From: Cudoniella acicularis
Lineage: Eukaryota; Ascomycota; Leotiomycetes; Helotiales; Helotiaceae
Assembly: GCA_013054445.1 (NCBI GenBank)
Contig: JAAMPI010001741.1
Span: 1 to 10,873, forward strand
DNA length: 10,873 nucleotides
Direction: 5' to 3'
The position numbers were made by a program, and so were the translations under genes. Positions 1 through 8,002 of this stretch are shown here, in pieces. The notes beneath the pieces were generated by a model that did not search any database, was not told the DNA's origin, and worked only from the letters and a program-made list of their open reading frames with translations. Position 1 is the stretch's first letter. Every line of letters starts with the position of its first letter.

Positions 1-577
1 GAAGTCGGTTGATGAGGAGGGAAAAGAGGTTTGGAAGATAATTGTTGGATGAATGGGGAGGAAGCACTGTTAGAGTAGAGGGAATGAAAATTGTGTTTTC
101 GGAGTTTGGACGTGTCTTCGGATAATAGGGAGTTGGGGTGCTCACAGTAAGACAGCGACTCACAGGTACCATGGCAAGCGGTCCCTTTTTATTCGGTAAA
201 ACTCCATCCCTAATTATATCAGTCAAAGCTAAGTGATTTCCTACTGTGAGGATTATTAACACGTCCTCTACCAAGGCTTCTAGCAAGCAAACTAAATCAG
301 GGGTAACATTTCTTGTGCTGTTGGTGAAATTGGCGAGCGAGCGAGCGTAAAACACTTCAAAATAATTAAACGACTACCAATTTAAAAGGTGACTCATATA
401 GCCAGAACAGACCGAGAGGAGTAATTCAATTAGAGTTTTTCTGTTTGTACTCGCAGATTATTGCAGCTCATATTGAATATGGCGCTCGTCCCTTAAATGT
501 TGTCATTGATCCCACCCCGTGAAGTGGCATGTCATGTAGAGTGAAATTTTTAGGTTAGCGCGGACTCGATTCTAGAA
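1..577. other. Upstream spacer without a recognisable gene
   Basis: No credible coding frame is visible on either strand. The first 130 bases are purine-rich on the + strand, so pyrimidine-rich on the other, as often seen just upstream of fungal start codons. A minus-strand gene starting left of the window is possible but cannot be shown. From about 147 the sequence weakly resembles the region from about 5476, and at 352 this becomes clear similarity (see the repeat entries). A short run of GCGA tetramers lies at about 334-346. Confidence 0.5.
352..433 (+). repeat. Dispersed direct repeat, copy A
   Basis: This stretch aligns with 5706-5786 in the same orientation. The first 35 positions (352-386 against 5706-5740) differ at only three sites, all C/T transitions. 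The remainder is more diverged, but the two end in the same block (attcaattag). Weaker resemblance at similar spacing reaches back to about 147 here and 5476 in the other copy, so the original unit may have been about 300 bp. No protein is encoded. It is probably a relic of a non-autonomous transposon or other dispersed repeat; the family is not recognised. Confidence 0.7.
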
Positions 578-578
578 A

Positions 579-585
579 TATATAA
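579..585 (+). promoter_or_regulatory. TATA box of the 2EXR gene
   Basis: TATATAA lies about 160 bases before the ATG at 744, a plausible distance for a fungal core promoter with a leader of about 130 nt. The leader in between is C/T-rich. Promoter function is inferred from motif and position. Confidence 0.5.
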
Positions 586-743
586 GCCAGTAGTCGCGGA
601 TACTTGACAATACAACTTCCTTCGTCCTCACAATTCTTGGGGTTGTGTCCGTTCCATCGCCCGTGCTTCTTTACGGCGCCGACGAGCCAAAAGATCGACT
701 TCGCAAATCAACTTCACAACATCCTCGGTAGCATTTCACCACC

Positions 744-1796
744 ATGGAAAACACGTCGCAGTCTGCCCATATGGAGAATCAAGAGGCCAAGGCTTCAGCT
801 CAAGGTATGACCCTTTTTCTTAGCCCGCGTTTGCCGGTGCGGCAAAGCTGATAAGAAGTAAAGTCCTATGCTATGTCTCCTCCTTCGCTACCTCCTCTCA
901 CCACATCCTCAACTAATCTCTCCCCCATTACGACCTCCACAAACATTGAAAGTGGAAGCGCCCCGGTCAAAGCTGAGAATCACGAAGTCGCAGTGGCCGG
1001 AGCCCAGTCCCAAGCCTCGTCTAAAGACACTCATCTCCAGCCTTCGAAACCAGCCGGAGCAGGCGGAACTAAAGCCATAATCAAATATAAAGAGAAAACT
1101 TTCACTCTGTTCCCAAAGCTTCCCCCCAAACTACGTTTTCGCATTTGGAAACTCGCGTAGCCTGACTCAAGATACATCTCAATCACTTCAAGGCATAAGC
1201 GAGCCGATTTTGTGCATCCCGATGGGCCAGGTTGGACTTGGAAACCTGTTTGTGCAGATGCAATCCCAGCGATTTGGTGCGTGTGCAAAGAATCAAGAAC
1301 CGAGGCTCTGAAAGACTACCAAAAAATCATGGGTAATGGAGTGAGAACCCCTATAGTCTATATCCACCTTAGAAAGGATATTCTTGCTCTTTCACTAATA
1401 GAATGCCATTACGATTTCCACCTCGAAGGGTTTTTCCTAGAGTTCTTTGAACTTTTCCCGATAGAATTAAGGAATTTGGTTATTGGGGAAGATGTCATTA
1501 ACGAATACTTCTGGAACAAGCCCGCGAAACGCATTTATGACGACATGAACTTGGAAGAGCTTTTTATTTTTGAGGAACGTATCATTGAACAAAAATTCCG
1601 AGCCATGCGGGTATATGCATGCCCCAACGGTAAATGTACCAACCCGCGGCTCCAGGAAGGAATTTGTCTAAACTGTGGCTCAACTCCTGACGATCCGAGC
1701 ATTGTGCTTGGTCTTCATTGTTATCCTTCTGATATGCTTGAAGTGGAGCGGCCAAATAAACCCAGGAAAGACGAAGTGGATAAACTGGTCGACTAA
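744..1796 (+). pseudogene. 2EXR-domain protein gene, interrupted by an in-frame stop
   Basis: The start chosen is the ATG at 744, in a strong context (caccATGG) downstream of a TATA box. An intron fits at 805-858 (gtatga donor, ctgat branch, aag acceptor) and joins the first 20 codons to the frame beginning near 859. The spliced frame has a Ser/Thr/Pro-rich leader (about residues 1-95). A 2EXR domain follows, starting FTLFPKLPPKLRFRIWKLA at residue 102. Codon 121 is TAG (1158-1160). The same frame then continues with typical 2EXR sequence, including WCVCKESRTEALKDY, and a Cys cluster C275-x4-C280-x9-C290-x2-C293, to TAA at 1794. 2EXR proteins are a large fungal family of unknown function, expanded in Leotiomycetes. 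The stop lies inside the conserved domain and no credible intron removes it, so I call a recent pseudogene; a sequencing error or an allele-specific stop is possible. A product restarted at a later ATG would lack the domain's N-terminal half. Confidence 0.8.
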
Positions 1797-1952
1797 TGTG
1801 CTGGAAAAGAAAAAGAGGAGCCAACATGGAAAGCGCCAGCCATCCGCTTCATCAATCCTTTTGGCCAATAAGTTTTTGATTGGTCTCTGAATCTTTTTCC
1901 GAAACTACTTGGGAAAGTTGTGGGGCGCGGCAGGAGAAGAAATCGAGCATAG
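1797..1952 (+). other. In-frame coding-like extension beyond the 2EXR gene stop
   Basis: After TAA at 1794 the same frame stays open for 24 codons of protein-like composition (for example EEPTWKAPAIRFINPFGQ) up to TAA at 1869. It then continues for 26 codons (VFDWSLNLFPKLLGK and on) to TAG at 1950. A +1 frame over 1911-1983 also looks protein-like and meets a gtgagt donor-like site at 1983. This suggests that the ancestral protein was longer and that the tail carries additional stops and perhaps a frameshift. The evidence is composition and frame only; no homologue was recalled for the tail. Confidence 0.45.
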
Positions 1953-2113
1953 CAAGGATGGAGGCCGATACTTACGACCACTGTGAGTTAGCGAAGGGCA
2001 TTTCATCATGTTCAGGTTAATTACTAAAAGTAATAACATCATCTCACATTACCTCCTGCGTACGTTAAGTCTTTGGTACTTTTATCGGTGTGTCCCCCAA
2101 CAAGCTCGTGAAG

Positions 2114-2629
2114 CTTTAAATCAACGGTAAAAGACTCGATTTCCCTCCCTTTGTTTATAGGGACTTAAACGCTATGAGTTAGTGTACAGACGCCTGAATC
2201 TTAGCGAGTCCCTCACTAAAAGTATCATAATCCTGTGCAACTATAACAACAATTAATCCTCTTACTATTCACAAACGAGCAATTAGTTATTAAATGCGAT
2301 GCCTAAAGTAGTCAAACACATGTAATAATACTCGTGGTCTAATCAATACCCACGATTACAATACTTTTAGTAGGAGGCCTCGCTAAATTACTCAGACATA
2401 TACGGAGTTCGCTGAAAATTAGCGATCGCTCTCTATAATCAGGGTCTAGAACAACACAAATAAACTCGACACAACAATTGTAACTGGCTTATAACTATTA
2501 TTAGAGCCTAATGTAATTATAAAGGATAGTTGCAAATATAGAGATTTAGTAATAGTGTTTTAAAAAAGTAGTGTAACTGAGTCGTTTCTAACGAGGGGGG
2601 CAATCGAGTCTTTTACTGTTAAATTAAAG
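2114..2629. mobile_element. Foldback (MITE-like) element with nested inverted repeats
   Basis: The outer inverted repeats are 2114-2141 and 2602-2629. They match at 25 of 28 positions, including an unbroken 15-base core (gtaaaagactcgatt), and two of the three differences are transitions. An inner pair (about 2194-2237 and 2349-2396) repeats the motif ttagcgag...actaaaagtat in opposite orientations. No transposase frame lies between them, the interior is AT-rich, and there are many stops in all frames. The structure suggests a non-autonomous DNA transposon of about 0.5 kb. The exact ends and any target-site duplication are not resolved, and the right arm is longer than the left, implying a deletion or internal rearrangement. 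The family is not recognised. Confidence 0.6.
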
Positions 2630-2634
2630 AAAAA

Positions 2635-2640
2635 TTTATT
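2635..2640 (-). terminator. Poly(A) signal of the pseudo-Galpha gene
   Basis: AATAAA on the minus strand, about 60 bases past the TAA at 2703-2701. It sits directly against the end of the foldback element, so the transcript 3' end probably borders or enters that element. Function is inferred from motif and distance. Confidence 0.4.
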
Positions 2641-2700
2641 ATCACTCTCCTATTAACTTCTACTCTTTCTGCGAAATCCTTTTGTGTTGAGCGGGGTATA

Positions 2701-4532
2701 TTACAAGAAGCCAATTTCTCTCAGAATTCCAGCATATTGATCTGCTATGATCCCATTCCACAACCGTTGGACACTTGGGGTATCAAACGAGGCTATGTAC
2801 TCATACTTCACAGTTGCCGGCCTCCTTATGACCTGCTTGAAGCGTGTAAGGATATAGGAAGAAGCCTCTTCGTCATTATTCCCTCCAGCATATTCTGGAA
2901 AATAGTCCCCGAACGGAAAATCTTTTAGCTTTTGTGCAAATACCTTTCCCCTTAAGAATATCAATGATACCTTTGTTAGGCCGGACATCTGGAAGTTGAC
3001 CATGTCATTAAAAGTAGCCAAGCTACTTATCAGTAAATTCTGCGCTGGGTTTTCGGGGCCGAGTTGGTTATAGCAGCTAATATCTACAAAGTAGAACACA
3101 GAATGTGCTGTTTTGAACTGGAGATGGCGTTCTCTTTGCTCAAGTTGTGGTGGTATATCGCTCAGAAATACAGAAATCAACTTTAAGTTGAGTTTGATTT
3201 TGATTTTGAGTTCCTCAACTCCCTTCAGCCTTGGGAGAGCATTGAGAAGGTCGGCGTTTGTCGGCAAGTAGTCTTCTTGGACGACTCTGGGGATTTGATC
3301 AATGAAGCTGTGCCCTGAGAGTTAGTAGATGATCCTATAAGAAAAAGGAAGATATTTTACTAAGAATCTGATTTGAAAACCTGTTTCTCATTTCCCTTTC
3401 TCGCAACGAGCATTAGTTGAACATTCGGGTTGGTCCATAGCCCCCGAATCGCGGTCGCGGCTTCCACGCTGACGCTCATATTACGGTCTACTTTCTTTAT
3501 TTCTTGAGAAATGGTATTTGCGTAGATGTTTGCTGTCTCGTCAATTCCGACGCCCGAAGTTTGAATTAGGGAGTTCGTGAACTCCAATATATCCCATATT
3601 TTTTGTCTCACCAGGTGGCGACATTCCTCCCGTTCTTTAGTGGTCAAGGGACGGGGGTTGAGCAACTTGAGCATTTTCACCCGGTCCATAAAAGCCTCTT
3701 TGCAATCCTCATTTCCAAGTAATAAGACTTTGTAAACATATTTTTCGCTTTTTGAATCCCGCTGGAGTTTTTTCTCATCATTTCCCTCTGACTGCTGTCT
3801 CCGTAAATTTTCCACGGTGTCTTTCATAGAACTCAATAATGCCTTTTCATAAACTCTTGAGAGAAAAAGTTCGCGGTCGAAGTGAAAAACTTTAGAGATC
3901 TTGGACAGATTATCCGTACACCGACTGTACAAAGACGCAGAGTCACGCTGGACGTACAGCGATGAAGAATCGTCTCGAACTCTTTGGAAGATTTTGCGAG
4001 TAGATGATTTTTCCAATAGAACCCTTTGGTCTGAAATAGCTTTGCTGCAAAATATCAGATCATCTTGCCAGGCGAACGGTTGTAAGCTTTCGACTTACCA
4101 ATTGCAAACTGTGAGGAGAAGGGTTAATGCACTCGTCTGTCGCTCAGCCATCTTCTGAAGCTCTTCCAATGTGCCATTCTTGACCACTAATTTTATTTTA
4201 CTCTGCGAATCAAGTCCATTACCATCCATCCGATGAAGGTCCGAGATCTCAGCATTCATCTTGCCAGCAAGCATGCGACAGCACGTCATAGATTCTCCCA
4301 GGTCCATCACTAGCTGGTGATGAAGATCTTCCACATCCGCATTTACCCATTCTTGAAGCTTGTCTAGGGCGGCCCGAAGAGCAGTGAGTTGTGCGATGAG
4401 GTTGGTTAAGGCGAACTCGGCTTGTTTCCATCGACCACGCAGCTCGTGGAGAGTGCTCACGGCTTTGACCAGGAGCTCGACGATGCCTGCGACAGATGCG
4501 ACTGCTCCGATAACCGTGACAGGATCTGCCAT
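2701..4532 (-). CDS. HeLo-like (STAND N-terminal type) domain fused to a degenerate Galpha-like domain
   Basis: Three exons fit: 4532-4099, 4044-3361 and 3307-2701, with 54- and 53-nt introns, giving 574 residues. The ATG at 4532 (gaaATGG) is preferred; the frame runs a little upstream without another ATG. Intron 2 uses the second AG after a perfect tactaac branch site, which restores the frame as DSYFIDQIPRV. Residues 1 to about 145 (starting MADPVTVIGAVASVAGIVEL) are helical and resemble the fungal STAND N-terminal/HeLo-like family (PF17111 type). About 146-245 is a charged, probably coiled linker. About 248-574 follows a heterotrimeric Galpha subunit: helical-domain GLWTNPNVQ, switch I-region QEDYLPTNADLL, DYFPEY, and the C-tail REIGFL. 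The nucleotide pocket is lost: the P-loop is G255-NEDCKEA, the DVGGQ region is SVFLSDIPPQ, NKxD is RGKV (492-495) and TCAxD is ASFD (545-548). It is probably a non-GTP-binding pseudo-G-protein. The N-myristoylation start of ordinary Galpha is absent. The gene itself appears intact. Confidence 0.88.
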
Positions 4533-4765
4533 TTCTTTCAAGCCTTTCAAGCAAAGGAAGGTTTTGCGCTCCTGAATTTAAGATGGGGGTAAGAGAACAA
4601 TTGAAGAGATCTTGGTTTTGTCTTATGGTTGGTATTGAGGCTGCACAGCCACCTCCTGAGCGCCTCCAGAAATTCTTTTCAAGGGCGTTGCGCCTCTCTG
4701 TCCCGTGCAATGCTAACAATGATATGCCCGACAGTTCGCCTTGTGGAGTGTCTATCAAAAAAGAA

Positions 4766-4774
4766 ATTTAAATA
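4766..4774 (-). promoter_or_regulatory. TATA-like box of the pseudo-Galpha gene
   Basis: On the minus strand this reads TATTTAAAT, about 235 bases upstream of the ATG at 4532. It is the best TATA-like element in the leader. The assignment rests on motif and position only. Confidence 0.35.
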
Positions 4775-5475
4775 CTTTGCTAGAGATGTATGTAAGAGCA
4801 TGAACTTTGGAAATCAATACACACTGTAGTGGTAAACTCGATAATTGATAGGAGACCATTTCTATCGTAATAAATGCATTGCTCCCAAGATTATTTATTG
4901 TTTCAGAAGTACAGTCCATTGTTTAGGCGTGAATATAACCTTTATATTCAGTATTACAATTGCCGTGGATTTTCATTACGTTATTCTAACGGTGAAGTTT
5001 GTGACAATTAGGATTACCACATCTCTCCACTTAACTTATTAGACACGAATGCTTATTATTTTAGCTTGATATTTGCTTTCTAGTAATAGCAGTACACTCG
5101 GAAATTCTACAACCAATAACTATGAGATTAATTGAATAAGCATTGTGTTAACAGTGGAACAGATGTTGGCAGGCTGTTAAATGCTCAACACACTAAATTG
5201 CAGCGACTCGTGTCCTGTATTTTAGTGGTGCGCCCCTTTTCTACAGCGAAGTTTTACGCCAGATGTGCCTATGACGATGCATCAGCTATCTCGACCTTAA
5301 ATAAACCCCTAACCTTCAATGACAGTTAAATAATTATTTTTATTGCAATATATTCGAAAATACTTGTGGTGATCCCACGTGGCGATTGCGACGTATTTGC
5401 ACTACTCACTCAAGTTTAGGGTACAAGACCCTGTATTTTCGCGGGTTCTCGCTAAATTATAGGCCCTCCTCGCTG
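4775..5475. other. AT-rich spacer, nothing coding recognised
   Basis: Only short frames of 60-66 codons occur here, with no domain, no splice support and biased low-complexity composition. I treat them as chance. At 5449-5486 there is a small inverted repeat, TCGCTAA and TTAGCGA about 24 bases apart. It uses the same words as the inner arms of the foldback element at 2194-2396 and may be a decayed relative. Confidence 0.5.
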
Positions 5476-5705
5476 TAACTTAGCGACTGCGTCACTGAAT
5501 CCTATAGATTTACTCCCTGTATTTCGAGCGAGAAGAGAAGAAGTTGGTTTCTAAATGAAATGAAAGAGAAATAGAGACTTTTCCCTCAATTAGCTTTATA
5601 AATTTCCCCTAACGTCCTCTCGCATTAAGTAGAAGGTTTGTGCGTCGCAATTTACACATGTCCGGAGTGTTTACTCGATAGGCGATGGTGGCTTGCGAGA
5701 CGGCG

Positions 5706-5786
5706 ACACTTCAAAATAATTAAATGACCACTAATTTAAACGAATACCCGAGTAACTAAAACAGATCAAAGAAGCCATTCAATTAG
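5706..5786 (+). repeat. Dispersed direct repeat, copy B
   Basis: This is the partner of 352-433, in the same orientation, about 5.35 kb downstream. The block acacttcaaaataattaaa is identical in both and the flanks differ mostly by transitions. Just upstream, 5560-5600 (gaaatagagacttttccctc) loosely resembles the outer arm of the foldback element in reverse orientation. The whole 5440-5800 interval may therefore be a patchwork of transposon relics. Confidence 0.7.
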
Positions 5787-5986
5787 GTTGTTGTTCGGAG
5801 TGAATTTGTGTTTGAACTTTCAAGTGTTATTGGTCTCACCTCCTGACTTAACAGGTCAAGTAGACAGGGTCCGATGACTTACGTGCTACACCTACTACAA
5901 GTAGACTAAAGGATAATATCCATGGCAAAAAACAATTCAACGTTATTTGATCAATATTTTGAACTTCCAAATTCTGGGCCCCCTCA

Positions 5987-6151
5987 TTAACTCACTATGG
6001 CTATAATAATAGAAATATCATCTTCACCTCCATATTTGAGAATCACCAGCCCCGCAAATAATCTTACACTGACAAGAAAGGCTGCTAATACGGTGAAGAT
6101 GAAACTCACACTTAGTGATCTGATGGCGCCTGGTGCGAGGGGTGGTGACAT
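5987..6151 (-). pseudogene. N-terminal fragment of a SAT4-type rhodopsin-like membrane protein
   Basis: Read from the ATG at 6151, 52 codons begin MSPPLAPGAIRSLSVSFIF. They contain one clear membrane helix (about residues 14-36, including VLAAFLVSVRLFAGLVI), then KYGGEDDISIIIAI. This order (first helix, Arg-rich turn, short basic stretch, a D-D pair, start of a second helix) is typical of the N-terminus of fungal integral-membrane rhodopsin-domain proteins, which have seven helices and usually 300-400 residues. The frame stops at TAA 5989-5987, just after a consensus donor (ATA|GTGAGT at 5995). No later exon with further helices could be found down to about 5820. It is probably a truncated relic; a real gene with a longer intron is less likely. 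Confidence 0.5.
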
Positions 6152-6647
6152 TATTCCGCGCACCAATTGTCGTAATGCAGTGACGACCGAGGCCTCGAAA
6201 CAGAACATGAAAGCAAGCAGCAGGGTCCCATAGACTCATAGGGGCTCGCGTCGTTTGTGACGAACGCATTTGTGCTTGGCAAGCCAGCTAGAAATCGGGT
6301 TTCATACACGTGATTGAAAATGCTTAATATGCCAAGAGAGAAATTTGTCAAATCGTAGTCAACATCTGCTGTGGTGAGCCTCACTCGAGGATCTACAAGT
6401 CAGTACGTGGAGAAAGAATCCTTTGACCTATTCCATCGAGCCTCATACGCTTGGCTTGAAACTTTCTAAAATCATACATAACTGGCCTTATCAATGCCTC
6501 TGGAAGATGAAATCGTACGATGATACGCTTTCTTGAAGTCTCAGGAGTCTTGACGTCGAAAATGTGCCACATGCATGCACAGACGCTAAGAAGGGCAGCA
6601 AACTTTACAATATCGTATTCGGACAGACACGAACCGCAACAAGAACT
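6152..6647 (-). other. Decayed coding-like sequence, unrecognised
   Basis: On the minus strand 84 codons are open from 6647 to a TAG at 6395-6393, with protein-like content (EYDIVKFAALLSVCACMWHI, then HLPEALIRPVMYDFRKF). From about 6396 a different frame is open to a stop at 6153-6151 (for example VDPRVRLTTADVDYDLTNFS, then FNHVYETRFLAGLP). The first frame ends where the second begins, which suggests one ancestral coding stretch with a frameshift. The second frame overlaps the 5' side of the rhodopsin-like fragment. I do not recognise the family and propose no function. Chance open frames remain possible. Confidence 0.3.
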
Positions 6648-7020
6648 TTAAACATTTGCGAGAAGAGTATCCGATAGGGATGCAGCCAATCACGCAAGTA
6701 TAAGGTTGAAATGCCTCTGAATCATGGCCAATCGGCCCCACCAATCAAGTTATCACATCTTCCATCTGCTTCGGAGAATCGGAGTAGATCGCGCTTTGCC
6801 ACAATACCGAGAGAAAGAGTCTCAACTAATCAAAAGGGCCAATAGGACTGCAACCCGTGACTTGAGAGCGCGAGAGATCCAAAACCTCCAACTGAGTGTG
6901 TACTTCGTATACTTTCAACATAGTAAGAATAACAACTCCCATTCAAACTCCTGGAACAAGATCTTGTTCAGTGCTATCCACGTGACTACTGTCAAGATGA
7001 CTGTACCGCCCGCTAGGTAA
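6648..7020. other. Possible further remnant, no intact gene
   Basis: The + strand has a 98-codon frame (6724-7020) with Asn/Ser-rich, unconvincing composition. The minus strand has broken hydrophobic stretches such as LLPIYLAGGTVILTVVTWIA near 7015-6950, ended by stops, in line with decay of a membrane-protein gene. Neither strand gives a convincing model. I report no gene. Confidence 0.3.
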
Positions 7021-7986
7021 ATAGGCAGCAGAATTAAGAATTAATCAATGAAAATGAAAAGGAGAATGAGAAGGATCATGACGTAATAAATGTAAATGTC
7101 AATAATGAATAACACATGCCACAATTTAAAACAATTTGAGCAACATCGCTTGCAAAAGCACATATTCGGCACAGAAGCAGATGAATTAAGTCTTTAAAGT
7201 AACGTCGAAAGTGTGTTGCAGCGCGGCCTCTCGCTGACGCGTCGCAACGATCGAGGAAGGTGCTGCGTTGAGGGAGAATAAATGGGGGAGATTAATGAAG
7301 ACAATTTCAATCGTTTAAAACGTATTGTCAATAGGAAAGGGAGTCGTAAAAGAGTTTCTCGATTTAGTGCGTGATTATTTAAAAGAAGTTTGGATTTGGT
7401 TTTGAAACAGAATTAGGAGGGCTGCTCGGCTAACCGATTTGGGATTTCCAGGGGGGCGATCCCCCACACCCCGCATTCACCCCGCGAGAAACTATTTGCT
7501 TCGGACTTCCCCAGACTCAATATCAACCACCGAGGTTTGAAATATATCCTCTTCATTCAGAAGACTATATTATACCCGCTTCCATCCGAACAATGATCTT
7601 TTAAAAGTTCTTTGAATAAAGTTTTCAGCCCCACCTTTCTGCTCAACCAGATATATTTTGGGCGTTTTGGCATCCACTTCCTTATCATTTTTAATATCCT
7701 CATTTCCTTGGAAATAATCCGAACACTCATGGCAACACTCTCATTCATGCTCTACACCTTATCCATACTATGTACGTGGTACATCACGTAACAATACCCG
7801 GGTCAACCTTATCGCAGCTAGCGCACAGCAGAAGTCGAGTCTTCTGGAGGCGTCGAGAATTTGGAATGGTAATTTACAAGGTCAAAGTCGACTTTTTAGC
7901 CGACAGTTTTTATAATGTTTCTTCACACGTGCTCCTTCTTAGTACACGTCAAGGATTAGAGGCTAATTAAGGGGCTTAGGCGAAAC
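7021..7986. other. Spacer, nothing convincing coding
   Basis: The region is AT-rich with a local GC spike at 7420-7495. Two short frames (7748-7557 minus, 63 codons, Lys/Arg-rich; 7770-7970 plus, 66 codons) show no domain or splice context and are probably chance. Two adjacent small hairpins with 4-base loops lie in the GC spike: TCGG-CTAA-CCGA (7426-7437) and GGGGG-CGAT-CCCCC (7452-7465). At 7339-7367 there is a loose match (gtcgtaaaagagtttctcgattt) to the outer arm of the foldback element. Confidence 0.4.
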
Positions 7987-8002
7987 GCGGGGAAAGCCCC
8001 AC
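7987..8002. promoter_or_regulatory. Inverted pair of CreA/Cre1-like sites
   Basis: GCGGGG (7987-7992) and CCCCAC (7997-8002; GTGGGG on the other strand) both fit SYGGRG, the binding consensus of the fungal carbon catabolite repressor CreA/Cre1. They are inverted and four bases apart, about 390 bases before the cellobiose dehydrogenase ATG. A further match, CCCCGC, lies at 8194-8199. Closely spaced sites are those reported to work in cellulase and xylanase promoters, and glucose repression of this gene would fit its role. Binding is inferred. Confidence 0.4.

Noticed and set aside
604..810. 68-codon + frame overlapping the 2EXR leader
   Set aside because: It lacks an ATG at its beginning, has no domain, and covers the C/T-rich leader and first exon of the better supported 2EXR model.
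1157..1193. An intron starting GTAGCC that would remove the TAG at 1158
   Set aside because: It would be under 40 nt, has a poor donor, and would delete the conserved PDSRYISI part of the domain.
4249..4758. 169-codon minus-strand frame across the pseudo-Galpha first exon
   Set aside because: It is a shifted frame over the HeLo-like exon and upstream leader, Arg/Ser-rich, with no domain. The other frame encodes the recognised protein.
5132..5329. 65-codon + frame in the AT-rich spacer
   Set aside because: It has no domain, no splice context and chance-like composition.
352..5786. The direct repeats as LTRs of a 5.4-kb retrotransposon
   Set aside because: No gag, protease, reverse transcriptase or integrase sequence lies between them, and the enclosed genes are ordinary intron-containing fungal genes.
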